A stretch of 64,000 nucleotides of DNA from Cruorifilaria tuberocauda (Eukaryota; Nematoda; Chromadorea; Rhabditida; Onchocercidae), in NCBI GenBank assembly GCA_013365365.1, contig JABVXU010000105.1, positions 12,501 through 76,500 of the forward strand. The letters run 5' to 3'. Under the pieces are notes generated by a model that saw nothing but the letters and a program-made list of their open reading frames with translations, made no database searches and had not been told where the DNA came from. Below are positions 53,305 through 64,000 of this stretch, piece by piece. The translations under genes were made by a program, and so were the position numbers. Numbering within the stretch: the stretch's first letter is position 1; each line of letters opens with the position of its first letter.

Positions 53305-55024
53305 TCACAAATGATCCAAACTAACCAAATTAGAATATGAAGTGCTTGATAAAATTTTATTAGCTAATCTAATCATGAGTGATATCCATTGAGCTGCCTT
53401 TCCCATCATAAAATTTTTGCGAATATTTGTACTAGAATTATCATAATCATAAGGGGTGTACTTTAGTAAAGCAAACAAAGTCACCTCCGGTTTCTTCATA
53501 CGTAGAAACGATCGCCATGATGATGGACTAGTGCTTTTAAGTTTTGCTTCTTCTACATAATTGCGCCCGCTTTTTGTGAAAAATATATAACTGGTTATCA
53601 TAACGCCAGCCAATAAGCTAAACATCAGAAACATGCATGCTAATCCGGCAAGATAGAACGAATAACCGTATTCCTTCTGAAACAAAGTTTTTTTTTTTAA
53701 TCTTTATTTCTCATTAATTTATTTTGATGCTTTCTATGTCAACCAGTTGCATCAACAGATAAGTCAACATCTGGATAAGTATCTAAAAGTAAAATTTTTC
53801 TGATGCATAGTTTTTTTTAATATAAAAGTATTAATTAATCATGAAATTTTCCTTTTGTTATAAAAATATATAGCTTTAGATGTTTCGATAAATGTGTGTA
53901 AACATAGGTAACGAATAATATTTAATCTAAACATTAAGGTATTGACTAAATTCTTATTTAAAATATAAAATAATTTGAAATATATCAAACATACTTTGAA
54001 TGTATTCTTAATACCAATCAAATAACGCGATTCCAACATTTCGGCATTAATCATGAAAACAGCCAATCCAACTGATAAAAATAGGACTGAAAAATAATCA
54101 GTGAACTTGAACTATTAATGATAGTATTCATTATCAGTATGAGTTTCATCATAGTGATTCAGCATTAGTACATTCAATCCTTAATATTTAATACTTCAAT
54201 ACTTATAATTTCTTAACCAATTACAATTCAACATATTTCATTGATCAATTTAAAATTGAAAAAATAAAAATAAAATGAAATAATTGATAAGCTTTTACAG
54301 GATAAGAAGCTGAAGAGAATGTAGACAATTATCAGTAATCGAACTCTGTTTGCTCGAAATACACTTAGTGCCAGTAATGCTAGTGCAATAGCAGCAAATG
54401 CAAAAGCAAACAGAAGTAGAACGAGAACCGCATAATGCCATCCTGAAAGCAAATTTCGCAAATTTCTGCCAATTAAAATCGTAACGTAGAAATTGAGTAA
54501 GTATAATTAAGTATAAAAATGTTAAATGATAGAATAAAATAAGCGAAAATTTTTTTAATTTAAAATATTAATTAATTTATGTAATTTAAACAAACCAAAG
54601 AAATATGGAGTTTTGATAAGTTTTTTACGGCAATCACCGATTAGAAAAAATCGGCAAACATCTACTTTTTCGTAGTAATTAACAAGATTATCACTAAAAA
54701 TAAACCAACAAGCCACACCACCGGGACAATACATCCATAAACCACTTTGCATATATCGATGAGCATCTGTATCCTCTGCTACCTTAAATTTCCATTTTTA
54801 TTTTAAATATTTAACATTCCTCCTCCTATCCTTATTGTTTATCCTTTATTAGAAAGAAAAATCAATTAGGTAAGTTGAAAGGATGAAAATGTTAGTTGAA
54901 TTTATAAAATTACCTGCCATGCAGGTGTTACAATAGCAATAAACAATAAGAAAATTCCAATGCACAGTGGAACAAAAGCCATTGCTTGAAGTTTAAGCAA
55001 TTGATTCGACCAATCCAGTATCAT
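53305..55024 (-). CDS. Claudin-like four-pass membrane protein (nematode Clc-like family), copy 1
   Basis: Nematode-typical claudin-superfamily protein; members sit in cell junctions or act as channel/receptor accessory proteins. Five exons (55024-54914, 54782-54596, 54442-54299, 54086-53995, 53676-53305) join in phase to 301 residues. Hydrophobic segments: FVPLCIGIFLLFIAIVTPAW near the start, a second at YAVLVLLLFAFAFAAIALAL, a third around YILFSFLSFLSVGLAVFMI, and a fourth at YLAGLACMFLMFSLLAGVMI. The first extracellular loop has the claudin signature: Trp in TPAWQ, SGLWMYC, then a second Cys. The C-terminal tail is cytosolic, with Ser/Lys-rich segments. It lies about 3.9 kb from a paralogue on the same strand. 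The specific function is not known. Confidence 0.87.
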
Positions 55025-55507
55025 TTTTGTCGAATTTCGTTAGATCTCTTTTTTCCTTTCAAATTATTTTTCAAATTTTTCTTGACAATATATTGCCACA
55101 ATGTTTTCTGATCATTTTACGATGATGCAAAAAATCCTATAACAAATGAAAAGGAAAAAATTAAAAGATTAAGGATACTATTTATTACTTTCATTTTAAG
55201 TATTAAATTAAAGTAGAATAGAGTAAAGTAAGAATATAGTCAGTAAGATTTCTAATTTTATTTCAATAACTCATCGAATGGAAGAAATTCATTGCAAACA
55301 TTATTTGATAGCTAAAGGTAAATTGATGATTGACACAATAAATCGTACGTGACAGCTCGATAAGGTAACTTTTTCGTAGTAGGTCATTTAAATAAGGTAA
55401 AAATAGCAATGACAAATAAAGAATTGAAAATTTTTCAATAATATTTGAATTTAAAGTGAAAAAACCTCTTCACGTCTATCAAAAATATTTGACAATATTG
55501 AAAAGAG

Positions 55508-55545
55508 AATTTTAGAAATTCAAATTTTTTTGAATTTCTAAAATT
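55508..55545. repeat. Perfect 17-base inverted repeat, 4-base T loop
   Basis: Arm AATTTTAGAAATTCAAA at 55508-55524 pairs perfectly with 55529-55545 around TTTT. On either strand this is a stable stem in RNA or a cruciform in DNA. There is no known gene end within 400 bases, so it is unlikely to be a terminator. Confidence 0.85.
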
Positions 55546-55959
55546 TATATCAAACCTTCATTTATTTTTCTTTCATCATGCAGAAAAGCAAATATTGTTT
55601 TATTAAAGATAGGAAAAGTGAGAAATGATCGAATGATTAAATAAATTAAATTAAATAATGATTATTTTGATGAGTGATATTCTTATCAGTTAATGATATA
55701 TTCTTATCAATTAATGAATTAATGATTTCAATAGAATGATGAATATATCTTCCTGATCCTCGTACTTTTCATGATAGATTAGGAAGAGTCTATCAATTCC
55801 AGAATAGAATGTTATCATTAATCAATAGATAAGAATTTTATCATTAATCAATAGATAATGAAGTGCAAATTAAATAGTGCATGAAGTGGACATTTGATGA
55901 CCACAATGACGGTTGACCCAGTAATTCTCTTCTTGACATTGCACTCTCTGTAAAATGTG

Positions 55960-56007
55960 CATGTGTACGTGTGTGTGTGCGTGTGTGTGTATGTGTGTGT
56001 GTGTGTG
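55960..56007. repeat. GT microsatellite
   Basis: About 48 bases of GT repeats with a few interruptions. Confidence 0.9.
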
Positions 56008-56979
56008 AAATCAAATTAAAAGTTTAGAAGAAACTTAAGTTTAGAAAATAAAAATTCAAAATTTGCCTAGGAAGAATAAAAGGAGCTAAGTTAAAGTTCT
56101 TCAATCTATTAAGCATACTAATTAAATTACAATTTTAAAACATATTGAATTTGAAAATTTAAAATTGACAAAATTTTAACTAAATGAAGAAACGATTATT
56201 TGACGCAAATCAATTCTTCATAATTTTTGCTTCACTATTTACAGAATCTTTTTTGCAACGATTAAAAAACCGGAAAACCGGAATTACAAAAATTTAATTT
56301 TTAATCATCGGAATAGGTAACATTAATAGCCGAATAATGAATGCCTATAGATATTTTAAGCTAATAAAAAAGTTCAAGATAATTTTTATACAACAGATGC
56401 AATTGAATTATACACAGAGCAATAAAACAAGTTTATAGAATTTACGATAATTCCAATTCAGATAATGATATTGCGAAATTGAGAAAGAAGAAAAAGCTTG
56501 AAGAAAAAAAAATTTTTTATTTTTTCTAAAAATTCAAAAAAAAAGAAATAGAATAATGGAGGAAATGATAAAAGCTATAATCAAATACTGAAACGTAAAA
56601 GTAGCAAAGCAGGTTTCCTTGGTAACACCTATGAAAAAAAAATGCTAACTTTTAAGTCTAGCTATTAGTTATTAGCCTGTTAAATTATCGGAAATATTAA
56701 AAATGTGCAAAAGCCTATATAATATGTTTAACTCCTGAAATTGCCTTACGTGCAATTACCTTCGCATATATGTGGATTGCACGTCATGACATAAACAATG
56801 TTTTAAAATTTAAAAATATTGACAAATTCAATCTTTGAATTCCTCCTTCCCATTTTGTCTCTTTTAAATTTCGAAATTATTGAAAGAAACAAAGATTACA
56901 TCTTGCTATGTTATGAAATAGAAGTGATAAGCAGCAATTGGAGAGAGCAATAACAATAATAGATTATTATTTGTTTACC

Positions 56980-57288
56980 AAATATCATTCGTAATTTAAT
57001 TCTTCAAATTACTATGAATATATTATTTGTCTACCAAATTTCATTTGCAAATTACTTCTCCAAATTACTATGAACAACAAAGAAAGAACCAAAAGTTAAA
57101 ATTAGTATTCTGATTTAATCTATCAATTAAATATCGTTCGTAATTTAATTCTTTAAATTACTATGAATATATTATTTGTTTACCAAAATTTATTCGCAAA
57201 TTACTTCTCCAAATTACTATGAACAAACGAAGAAAGTAAGAATGAAGGAACCAGGTGTAAAAATTAATATTCTGATTTAATCTATCAG
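56980..57288. repeat. Two-copy tandem duplication, unit about 150-160 bases
   Basis: Copy A 56980-57128 and copy B 57129-57288 share TTCGTAATTTAATTC, then AAATTACTATGAATATATTA, then AAATTACTTCTCCAAATTAC and TATTCTGATTTAATCTATCA in the same order. Copy B carries a small insertion after GAAAG. Confidence 0.85.
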
Positions 57289-58311
57289 TCTTATTAGTAC
57301 TATTTGAATTTTGCTCCTTTCCTACCAAATTTTATAATTCAAAAAAAAAAACAAAGATTACAGATATGTTATGAAGTAAGTAATGCAACAAATATCAATG
57401 ATCAAATATCAATAAGGATGATAAATTTCAACAGTGAAAAATGAACTTTCAATATATATTCTTCCTTCAAAAAAAGGTACCTTAATTTACAATAAACGTT
57501 TGTTGCGTGTATTTGAGAACTTTACCACGTTTAAAACGTGAATTATATATTTTTGCATTTGCATGAATTACAATTCAATACTATTATTATAGCGCTGAGT
57601 AATGAGTGCTGCATAAAAGTAACTTAACTTATGCTAACTAAAAATAGTTTAAAAAAACGATTCTTGTCAACTATTCATTCGAGTGATAATCTAGGATTCT
57701 ATTTCATGCCTGCAATTACTCATAATAAATTTTTAGATCGTTTACCACTAACTCCTCTACAACATCATAAAACTTACCTTAACCAAAATCTAGTAAATTG
57801 CAAGTAAGACAGTAAGAGGAGTAGGGACCAGTTTTTAAAATATTAAATTATAATTAAATCAATTGAACTGAATAAACAAAAGAAAAAAGAAAAGATTTGC
57901 AAAATATTTAAACAAATAGCAACGAACAAAGTTTCGTAAAAGAAGAAAAAACAAAGCAAAAGTTCCAATTTCAAAAAATTCATACTTATTAAAAATTGTA
58001 AAATGAAAATTCAAAAAGACAATAATTGAATATTCAATTGGAATCTGAAATTCAATAATGAAAATACTGAAACTGTGGTCGCAATCAATCGTGATTGATC
58101 ATGAAGACAGGTGATTGTCGAGATGATGACGATAGTCAATTTCACTCTGATAAATCGTATAATAGAAAATTCTATGGAAATAGACGAACAGAGAGAAATA
58201 TTTCATTTTAAAATGCTATATGAAAAGAATAACGACAACATATTGTGTGCATGTCATCAATTCAACAATGAAAATTTTCATTCATGAGAAAATTTTGTTT
58301 GATAAAAAGAT

Positions 58312-58355
58312 GATCGATCCGATCAAATGATATCGATCGTTTGATCGGATCGATC
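58312..58355. repeat. Perfect GATC-rich palindrome, 16-base arms
   Basis: Arm GATCGATCCGATCAAA at 58312-58327 and its exact reverse complement at 58340-58355 flank a 12-base spacer that itself contains CGATCG. A related but shorter GATC-rich inverted repeat (CGATTGATC with GATCAATCG) lies near 61341-61376. Confidence 0.9.
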
Positions 58356-58905
58356 TTTCGTTATCATTGAATGAATATCTTCACAGCTTTCATTTTATAT
58401 TAAATTTAGAATTTTCATTCTTTTCTTTTGTTACTTTTTTTTTTTTCGAATTTAAATTTTAGATTTTACTCATACGAATTTGATAAATAATTTTTAATTA
58501 ATTAATGAAATATGATTAGGAGAAGAAAGTGGCAAGCAATTCTTTTAGCAATTCGTTCTACAATTTTCGTTAATAATCAAATGAGCTTAAATAATTTATC
58601 AAGTATTTAAGTATTGAATTACAGATCAATATATCAATGCTGATAGCAACGAAATATTTTTCACCAGTATAAAAATACACTTTATCAGGATGGATCATTA
58701 TGTTAAGCAAATATAAAATGTTTGTTTATATTATCATCGTTTCCGGTATTTTTGAGGCAATTCAGGTAAAGCACGCATTGCAAAAAAATCTTCTTGAGGA
58801 TTACGATATTGATAAGCCTAAAAATTTAATCTTATCACTGATATTACACCATACATTTTATTCAAAAATTTTAAAAATAGATTAATTAAATTAACTACTG
58901 ATAAA

Positions 58906-60688
58906 CTACAAAATAAATATTAAGCAACAGTAAACAAAATGAATGTTACAAATAAAAATATTTGATAAACAAATATAAATCAATTTGATATTAACCTGAT
59001 GTACTGAAAAAGCATTTTGATTTGTCCATATCGGATTGTTATCTTGTGAGGATCGATAAGTTATTATCATATAGGCCACTGATAATAGAAAAGATAGTAC
59101 CAGTAAAATTGAAGCAATGAGATGCAAAAAATACGAATAACCAGAATGTTTCTGAAATTAACAAATTTCCATTCAAACGATTTCACTAGCAAGTGAAGAA
59201 GTTTTGACTTTAATATGTTTTAACCTTTTTTTTTAGGAAATTTAAACTTTTTAACTTTAATAATATGCTAATAGAAATTAAATACTTACTTGATAGATAC
59301 CACTTACGCTAACTTGATAAAGTCTGTATTTAAGCATATGAGCAAATATTTGAAATGTTATATTACAGCCAATATTAATTAGAGCTGGAATAGAGTAATA
59401 AATGAATAAACAAATAACAATTGTGTAATAATTAATGCTAATAAATTAATTAATTAACTAATTAATAATAAAAATTGGAAAATTTTTAGCAAACCTGAAA
59501 GGCCAATTACAACAGTAAATAGAAATTGAGCACTTTTGCTAATATCTGTTGATAGTGAGTAACAAAAGCAAATCATTGCAAATAATGTTAAAAATTGACC
59601 AAATAATAGTATATACAGTAAGGTATGTTGCCAATCTGAAAAATAATTAAAATTAATTAAAAAGGTAAAATTAACAGGAGAGAATAATGAATATGAGAAT
59701 GGATACATTTAGAGAATAAATAAGCTAAAGCTAATAGTGAATGCAATCGGTTCAATGAAATCGTTTATTAAACTAACCAAAGAATGCAGGTGCCCGAATA
59801 CTGATCAAATCTGGATTTGCATAAAAATCAACATTAGCCCTAGTGAATGTATAGGTACAGGAGATCATTCCAGCTGGCCTATCAAACGATCAAATTAATT
59901 AAATGATTGAACAGGAAGGTGTATTAAAAGTGATGTCAAGATTTTCAAAGATTAGAAGTTATATTACTTGTATGGTAACATTAAAATTTTATTAAGCCAT
60001 TGAATTTTATAAGTTTATTCCTTTTTAAATGATAATTAATCCATATTTAACGCTTGCATTTTCAAATTAGTTTTGAATCTAATTGAGGTAAATCAAAATT
60101 AAAAACAATAATATACCTTGTTTGACAATTCATCCATAATCCGCTCTGTATCCACTGTTGCAATTCTCGAACGTAAACTACCTAAATGGATTAATTATGG
60201 ATTAAAGTGATCCCATGAAAATAATATTGATTTTTCTCGGGGTTTTTTTTTTCACTGATCATTCATACTAATTATAATTCATTCATTTAGGAGTGAAAAA
60301 AAGAGTTTATTCAAAATTCATTAACATTATCTAAGCATTTCATTTCATATTATATTTACAGTAAGCTCACCACAACAAAGAATACGGTACCAGCATACAA
60401 TAAGTACAGTATGATGAGCATACGGTATAAAATTGAATTGAATATTTTCGGGGAAAAAAATGCAAACACTTTAGATTTTACAACTTTACACTTATAACTT
60501 TTTGAAGGCAAAAATGTTAGGATAAAGTATTTTTGAGTACTTTAATGCTTTTTAAATATTACAAAGAGAGAAAAAAACAAATAATTCACCTGCCATGCTG
60601 GTGTTGCCAAAGCTATAAAGTTGATAATTGTCGCGATTAATGCAATAATAAATGAAGGAATTTGTAATGCTACTCGTGTAGATACCAT
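58906..60688 (-). CDS. Claudin-like four-pass membrane protein (nematode Clc-like family), copy 2
   Basis: Paralogue of the gene at 53305-55024. Six exons (60688-60590, 60181-60117, 59878-59778, 59635-59495, 59384-59290, 59151-about 58999 or to the stop at 58906) join in phase. It starts MVSTRVALQIPSF, with a first membrane segment ending in TPAWQ at an exon boundary, as in copy 1. The extracellular loop has SGLWMNC and a second Cys in MISCTYTF. Three more hydrophobic segments follow (LLYILLFGQFLTLFAMICFC, FLFTVVIGLSGL and LIASILLVLSFLLSVAYMII). The last exon either splices at CAG|GTTAAT to an unseen exon or reads on to TAA at 58906, so the C-terminus is uncertain. It has one more intron than copy 1, in the first loop. 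Specific function unknown. Confidence 0.85.
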
Positions 60689-61436
60689 TTGAGATGGTTA
60701 TAATTTATAGGATTAGTAATAGTAATAGTAACAGTAATGATTACTACTTAAAATATTTCATAGATACTGTAGCTATAAACAGTAATACCAGGAGGTTTTA
60801 TTTTTCACATCTGCGGAAAATGTTATCAATTGGTGACTATCAATATTTAATGAAGCCTTGAATAAACCCATATTTAATATTAAACCTTTTCGTAATAACC
60901 TGAAAATATGTAACTAAAACATGGAAATAATATAAAATATACTTTGTTTTTGAAATTATTTTAATAGAGATGAACAAAACTTATTGAAATATCATAAAGA
61001 TTTTTTTAATTTTTTTTTACAAAAAATTAAAAAAAGATGAAACACTTTAAATGAATAATTTAAGTTATATTTTAAATTTTAAAATGATTTAAGCTATATT
61101 TTTAAATGAATGGAAGAAATCTTCAGTATAATAAATATTCGCATAATATTTTCTATAAATCAATCATGCTTAATTGCTTCAAAAACAAAATTAGCAGCAT
61201 GATTGGTAAATTTGTTAAACGAAATTGAATTCAATTAATTGTTTATGAAACAAAAGATTGAGAAAAAATTTTTTCCAAATTCTCAGAATGATTAAATAGG
61301 ATGAAGGATGAGAAATGGCGAAGGATGAAATTGAAGAACAATCGATTGATCAGTCGATCGCTCGATCAATCGTTAATGAACAAGTTTTTGCACAACGCAA
61401 TATTCGGGGTATTTCAACCATTCACGCATCCCTCTT

Positions 61437-61441
<5 letters not shown>

Positions 61442-61471
<30 letters not shown>
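61442..61471. repeat. CT microsatellite
   Basis: About 15 perfect CT units followed by TTTCTTTC. Confidence 0.95.
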
Positions 61472-61477
<6 letters not shown>

Positions 61478-62430
61478 CTCAAATGATGAATTCACCTCTA
61501 CACGACATATACATTAAAATTGTTGTATTGAAAATATTTTTCAAACGTTGAAAATCGATTTTTGCTGTCAACATGCACCTTTCAATTGTTGGTTGTCAAG
61601 GACAAAGTTGCAATTTGAATGGAAGGTTCCATTCAACCTTACCTTTTAGCCTATCATCTCTCTCTTCCCCATTCTACTGGTCATTATCATTTGTTTAATC
61701 ATTTTTGAAAGATTTAATCAATTTAAAAATTACAGTAAATGAAATCTATTTAAAAATTACAACGAATGATGATATCATTTTAGCTTAATTACTGATTAAC
61801 AGTTATTTTTGAAAATTTATTTGCTAAAAAATTGATACATATATGATAAAAGACCTGAAATTGATTAATAATAAATTTTATGAAATGAAGAATAACATTA
61901 CTGTATTAAGCATAATGACAATACTGTAAATAATGTGATCAAATGAATCATAAATGCTTTTTGTTTTGTATTGTTTAAGATATACAATATATCTATTCTA
62001 CATTTTTTCATAAATTGAACTCTCAATTTAAAATCGTTGAAATCGTTGAAATTATGCAAAACATTTCAGCGATACATTTTGTTCTACTCTAAAATCACGA
62101 TAAATTAGTAGAGCAAACTTATCAGGATTGCTAATCATTGAATGATAGTTAAGAGTAGCAATTCTACAAACATGAGAATACAACTGCTTTTATGATTAAT
62201 AAACAAGCACAGCTAGATTAGAACCAGTAAAAACTTGTAGATATTAATAGTTATTATATATTGCACATATGGAACAAACTTGTTTGATAGATCGAAAATA
62301 ACAGATGGAGCAATCATTGGTGATATGATTGATTATTAATAATTTATTTCAGACTTTTATATTCTATTGCTTCTTTGTTGCTACAGTGATAAAACTGATA
62401 TTCTAGAGTAAATGCTATCTGAGAAAAAAG

Positions 62431-62615
62431 GAATTCTGAGATTTCAACAGTAAAAAAGAATTCTACGATTCAAATAGTAAAAGTAATTCAAATATTTCAA
62501 CAGTTAAAGGAATTCTGAGATTCCAACAGTAAAAAAGAATTCTACGATTCAAATGGTAAAAAGAATTCTAAGATTTCAACAGTTAAAGGAATTCTTAGAT
62601 TTCAACAGTAAAAGT
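62431..62615. repeat. Seven-unit minisatellite with three-unit higher-order period
   Basis: Units of 25-28 bases beginning GAATTCT (or a variant) and containing CAACAGT or CAAATGGT start at 62431, 62458, 62484, 62510, 62538, 62563 and 62589. Units 1 and 4, 2 and 5, and 3 and 6 match each other best, so the array has a higher-order period of about 79 bases. Confidence 0.85.
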
Positions 62616-63615
62616 AAAAGTAAGTAAGTAAAAGTAATAGTAAGTGCACTTTTTACTCACACAATGAAAAAATGAAGAAAGATTGAAGTGAAATGAAAAG
62701 TCTCAAAAATATGAAATAATTGTTATTCCAAACAAACTTATCATAATTAATGAAAAGCATCAGTATAAAATGATATAAGAAATAAGTTTTTAAATTAAAA
62801 TAAGAAAGTTTCCGAATGAAATAAACAATAAAGTGTATTTGATTGTGAATCTAAGTAGTTATAAATTCACATGCATATGTACATGACCTGAACGTACGTG
62901 CATTATATTATATTGTTTAATAAATATTTTAAAAATATTACTTTTAAATATACCAAACTTTTTTCCAAAAAAAAAAAAACTTGTTTTTTATCAATGGTTG
63001 TTTTTATTGACGAAAATATCCTACGCGATAGCTCACCTTACAATTAGCACAACTGTGATAATTTTATCAATTGCTCTTATCAATTTATCAATTACTCTCA
63101 ACTTCAACTTTTCATTTTATCACAAAAATTTTGATCTTAAAATCTGCTAACTCTCCTTTTTGTTAATACATCAAAAAACATCAGTGATTTTTCATTTAAT
63201 TTCTAAATTACAGTAAATTTACAGTTTTATGTAATATTGCTTTAATAAAACGTGAACTAAATAATTATCCATAATTTAAACTTTCTTTTTTTCAAAGTTA
63301 ACTTTTCTGAATTATTAACGTGAAATATAGAAAACGCTATCCGGCTTTTCCTGAATTAAAAAATCAATATGCTACATTTTACACTGTTTGATGTTTTAAA
63401 TTTGTAACATTAATTAAATTTGTATAATTAAATTAATTAATTTTAAATTTACTTCACTTCTCTTTCATAATTTATTACTTTATAGTTTGCAACATACTTA
63501 CTTCATTTTAGTATTTTCTTAGGCTTTGAAATTTCTTTGGCAACGAATTTGATAAAGCACTTCTTTTAGCTGTTCAATGAAATATTCAATGAAATATTAT
63601 AATGTACTTTCTCAT

Positions 63616-63639
63616 TCTCTCCCTCTCTCTCTCTCTCTT
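63616..63639. repeat. CT microsatellite
   Basis: About 24 bases of CT repeats, slightly interrupted. Confidence 0.9.
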
Positions 63640-64000
63640 TCCCTGCTTTTTTCTCTTTATTAAACAAAGTTGATAAAATGTAAACTTTCTTTAAAATATT
63701 AAAAAAAAAATCTGTCATTTAAAAATCCAACTGAATTTTTGGATTTTTTGACTTTGAATATTCTCTTCAATTGAAATGAATAAGACAACTGGAAAAAGCA
63801 ATCTAATGCGAGCAGGAAGAGACTGAAAAGGCTGAAAATAAAATTAAGCATTCTTTTGTATTCTATCATTGCAAATGAATTCCGGCTTTGTTCCAGTATA
63901 AATAAATCCGTTTCCGGAAGCATTCAATTCAAAAGCACTAATTACTTTCTCTCTCGATCGTCCGTTCACTTAATGAAATGCAGACGAAGTTCATTTTTTT

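Larger units (their letters stand above)
55025..58905. other. Intergenic region between the two claudin-like genes
   Basis: About 3.9 kb, very AT-rich. It holds a perfect 17-base hairpin (55508-55545), a GT microsatellite, a 150-160 base tandem duplication and a 16-base GATC-rich palindrome. A plus-strand frame at 58700-58885 begins with a hydrophobic stretch followed by a good donor (CAG|GTAAAG); it could be the first exon of a secreted protein, but no second exon was found. Confidence 0.5.
60689..64000. other. Non-coding AT-rich flank with repeats
   Basis: No convincing gene. It contains two CT microsatellites, a GATC-rich inverted repeat, and a minisatellite. The frames at 61301-61551 run through the CT repeat and are artefacts. 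A 74-codon minus-strand frame (63699-63923) has a hydrophobic middle but no recognised family or exon partner. Confidence 0.5.

Noticed and set aside
61301..61551. Frames with Ser-Leu runs
   Set aside because: Produced by reading through the CT microsatellite.

Overview
The window reads as nuclear DNA of a parasitic nematode, most likely a filarial worm (Onchocercidae). It is very AT-rich. Genes are split into many small exons with TTTCAG-type acceptors. Several genes have a 3' splice acceptor only 5-36 bases before the start codon, as expected for spliced-leader trans-splicing. Gene content is animal and partly nematode-typical (GLD-2, PAM-1-like aminopeptidase, claudin-like Clc proteins). 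I see no bacterial, Wolbachia-like, viral or transposon coding sequence, no CRISPR and no recognisable tRNA or rRNA. The species cannot be named from the sequence alone.

Layout: (1) 1-3474, non-coding. (2) Minus strand: gatC (3475-4205, start missing) lies downstream of a complete kinesin-5 gene (4645-13325, 24 exons, about 948 residues). (3) Plus strand: a SAM-domain sphingomyelin-synthase-related enzyme (15447-19225). (4) Minus: a five-repeat polyubiquitin gene (20648-22272), with a G-rich leader region and two perfect heat-shock elements about 1.4 kb upstream. (5) Minus: an importin-13-like transport receptor (25787-31373). (6) Plus: a class I catechol/caffeoyl-CoA-type O-methyltransferase (33562-35293). 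(7) Minus: a GLD-2-type poly(A) polymerase (35903-39466) and, just upstream, an unrecognised gene with a divergent dsRNA-binding fold (40061-43207). (8) Plus: a puromycin-sensitive aminopeptidase (45249-52386, 20 exons, 878 residues). (9) Minus: two tandem claudin-like four-pass membrane proteins (53305-55024 and 58906-60688). (10) 60689-64000, repeat-rich and non-coding.

No metabolic operon is visible; these are mostly independent housekeeping genes. Several have roles in germline or early-embryo biology in C. elegans (kinesin-5/BMK-1, GLD-2, PAM-1), but that is family knowledge and not shown here. The most unusual signals are: non-canonical intron starts (two GC-AG introns plus one apparent GA-AG intron in kinesin-5, and one GC-AG intron in the importin); a polyubiquitin gene whose introns interrupt the same codon in four of five repeats; duplicated perfect heat-shock elements; and the uncharacterised dsRBD-like gene beside gld-2.
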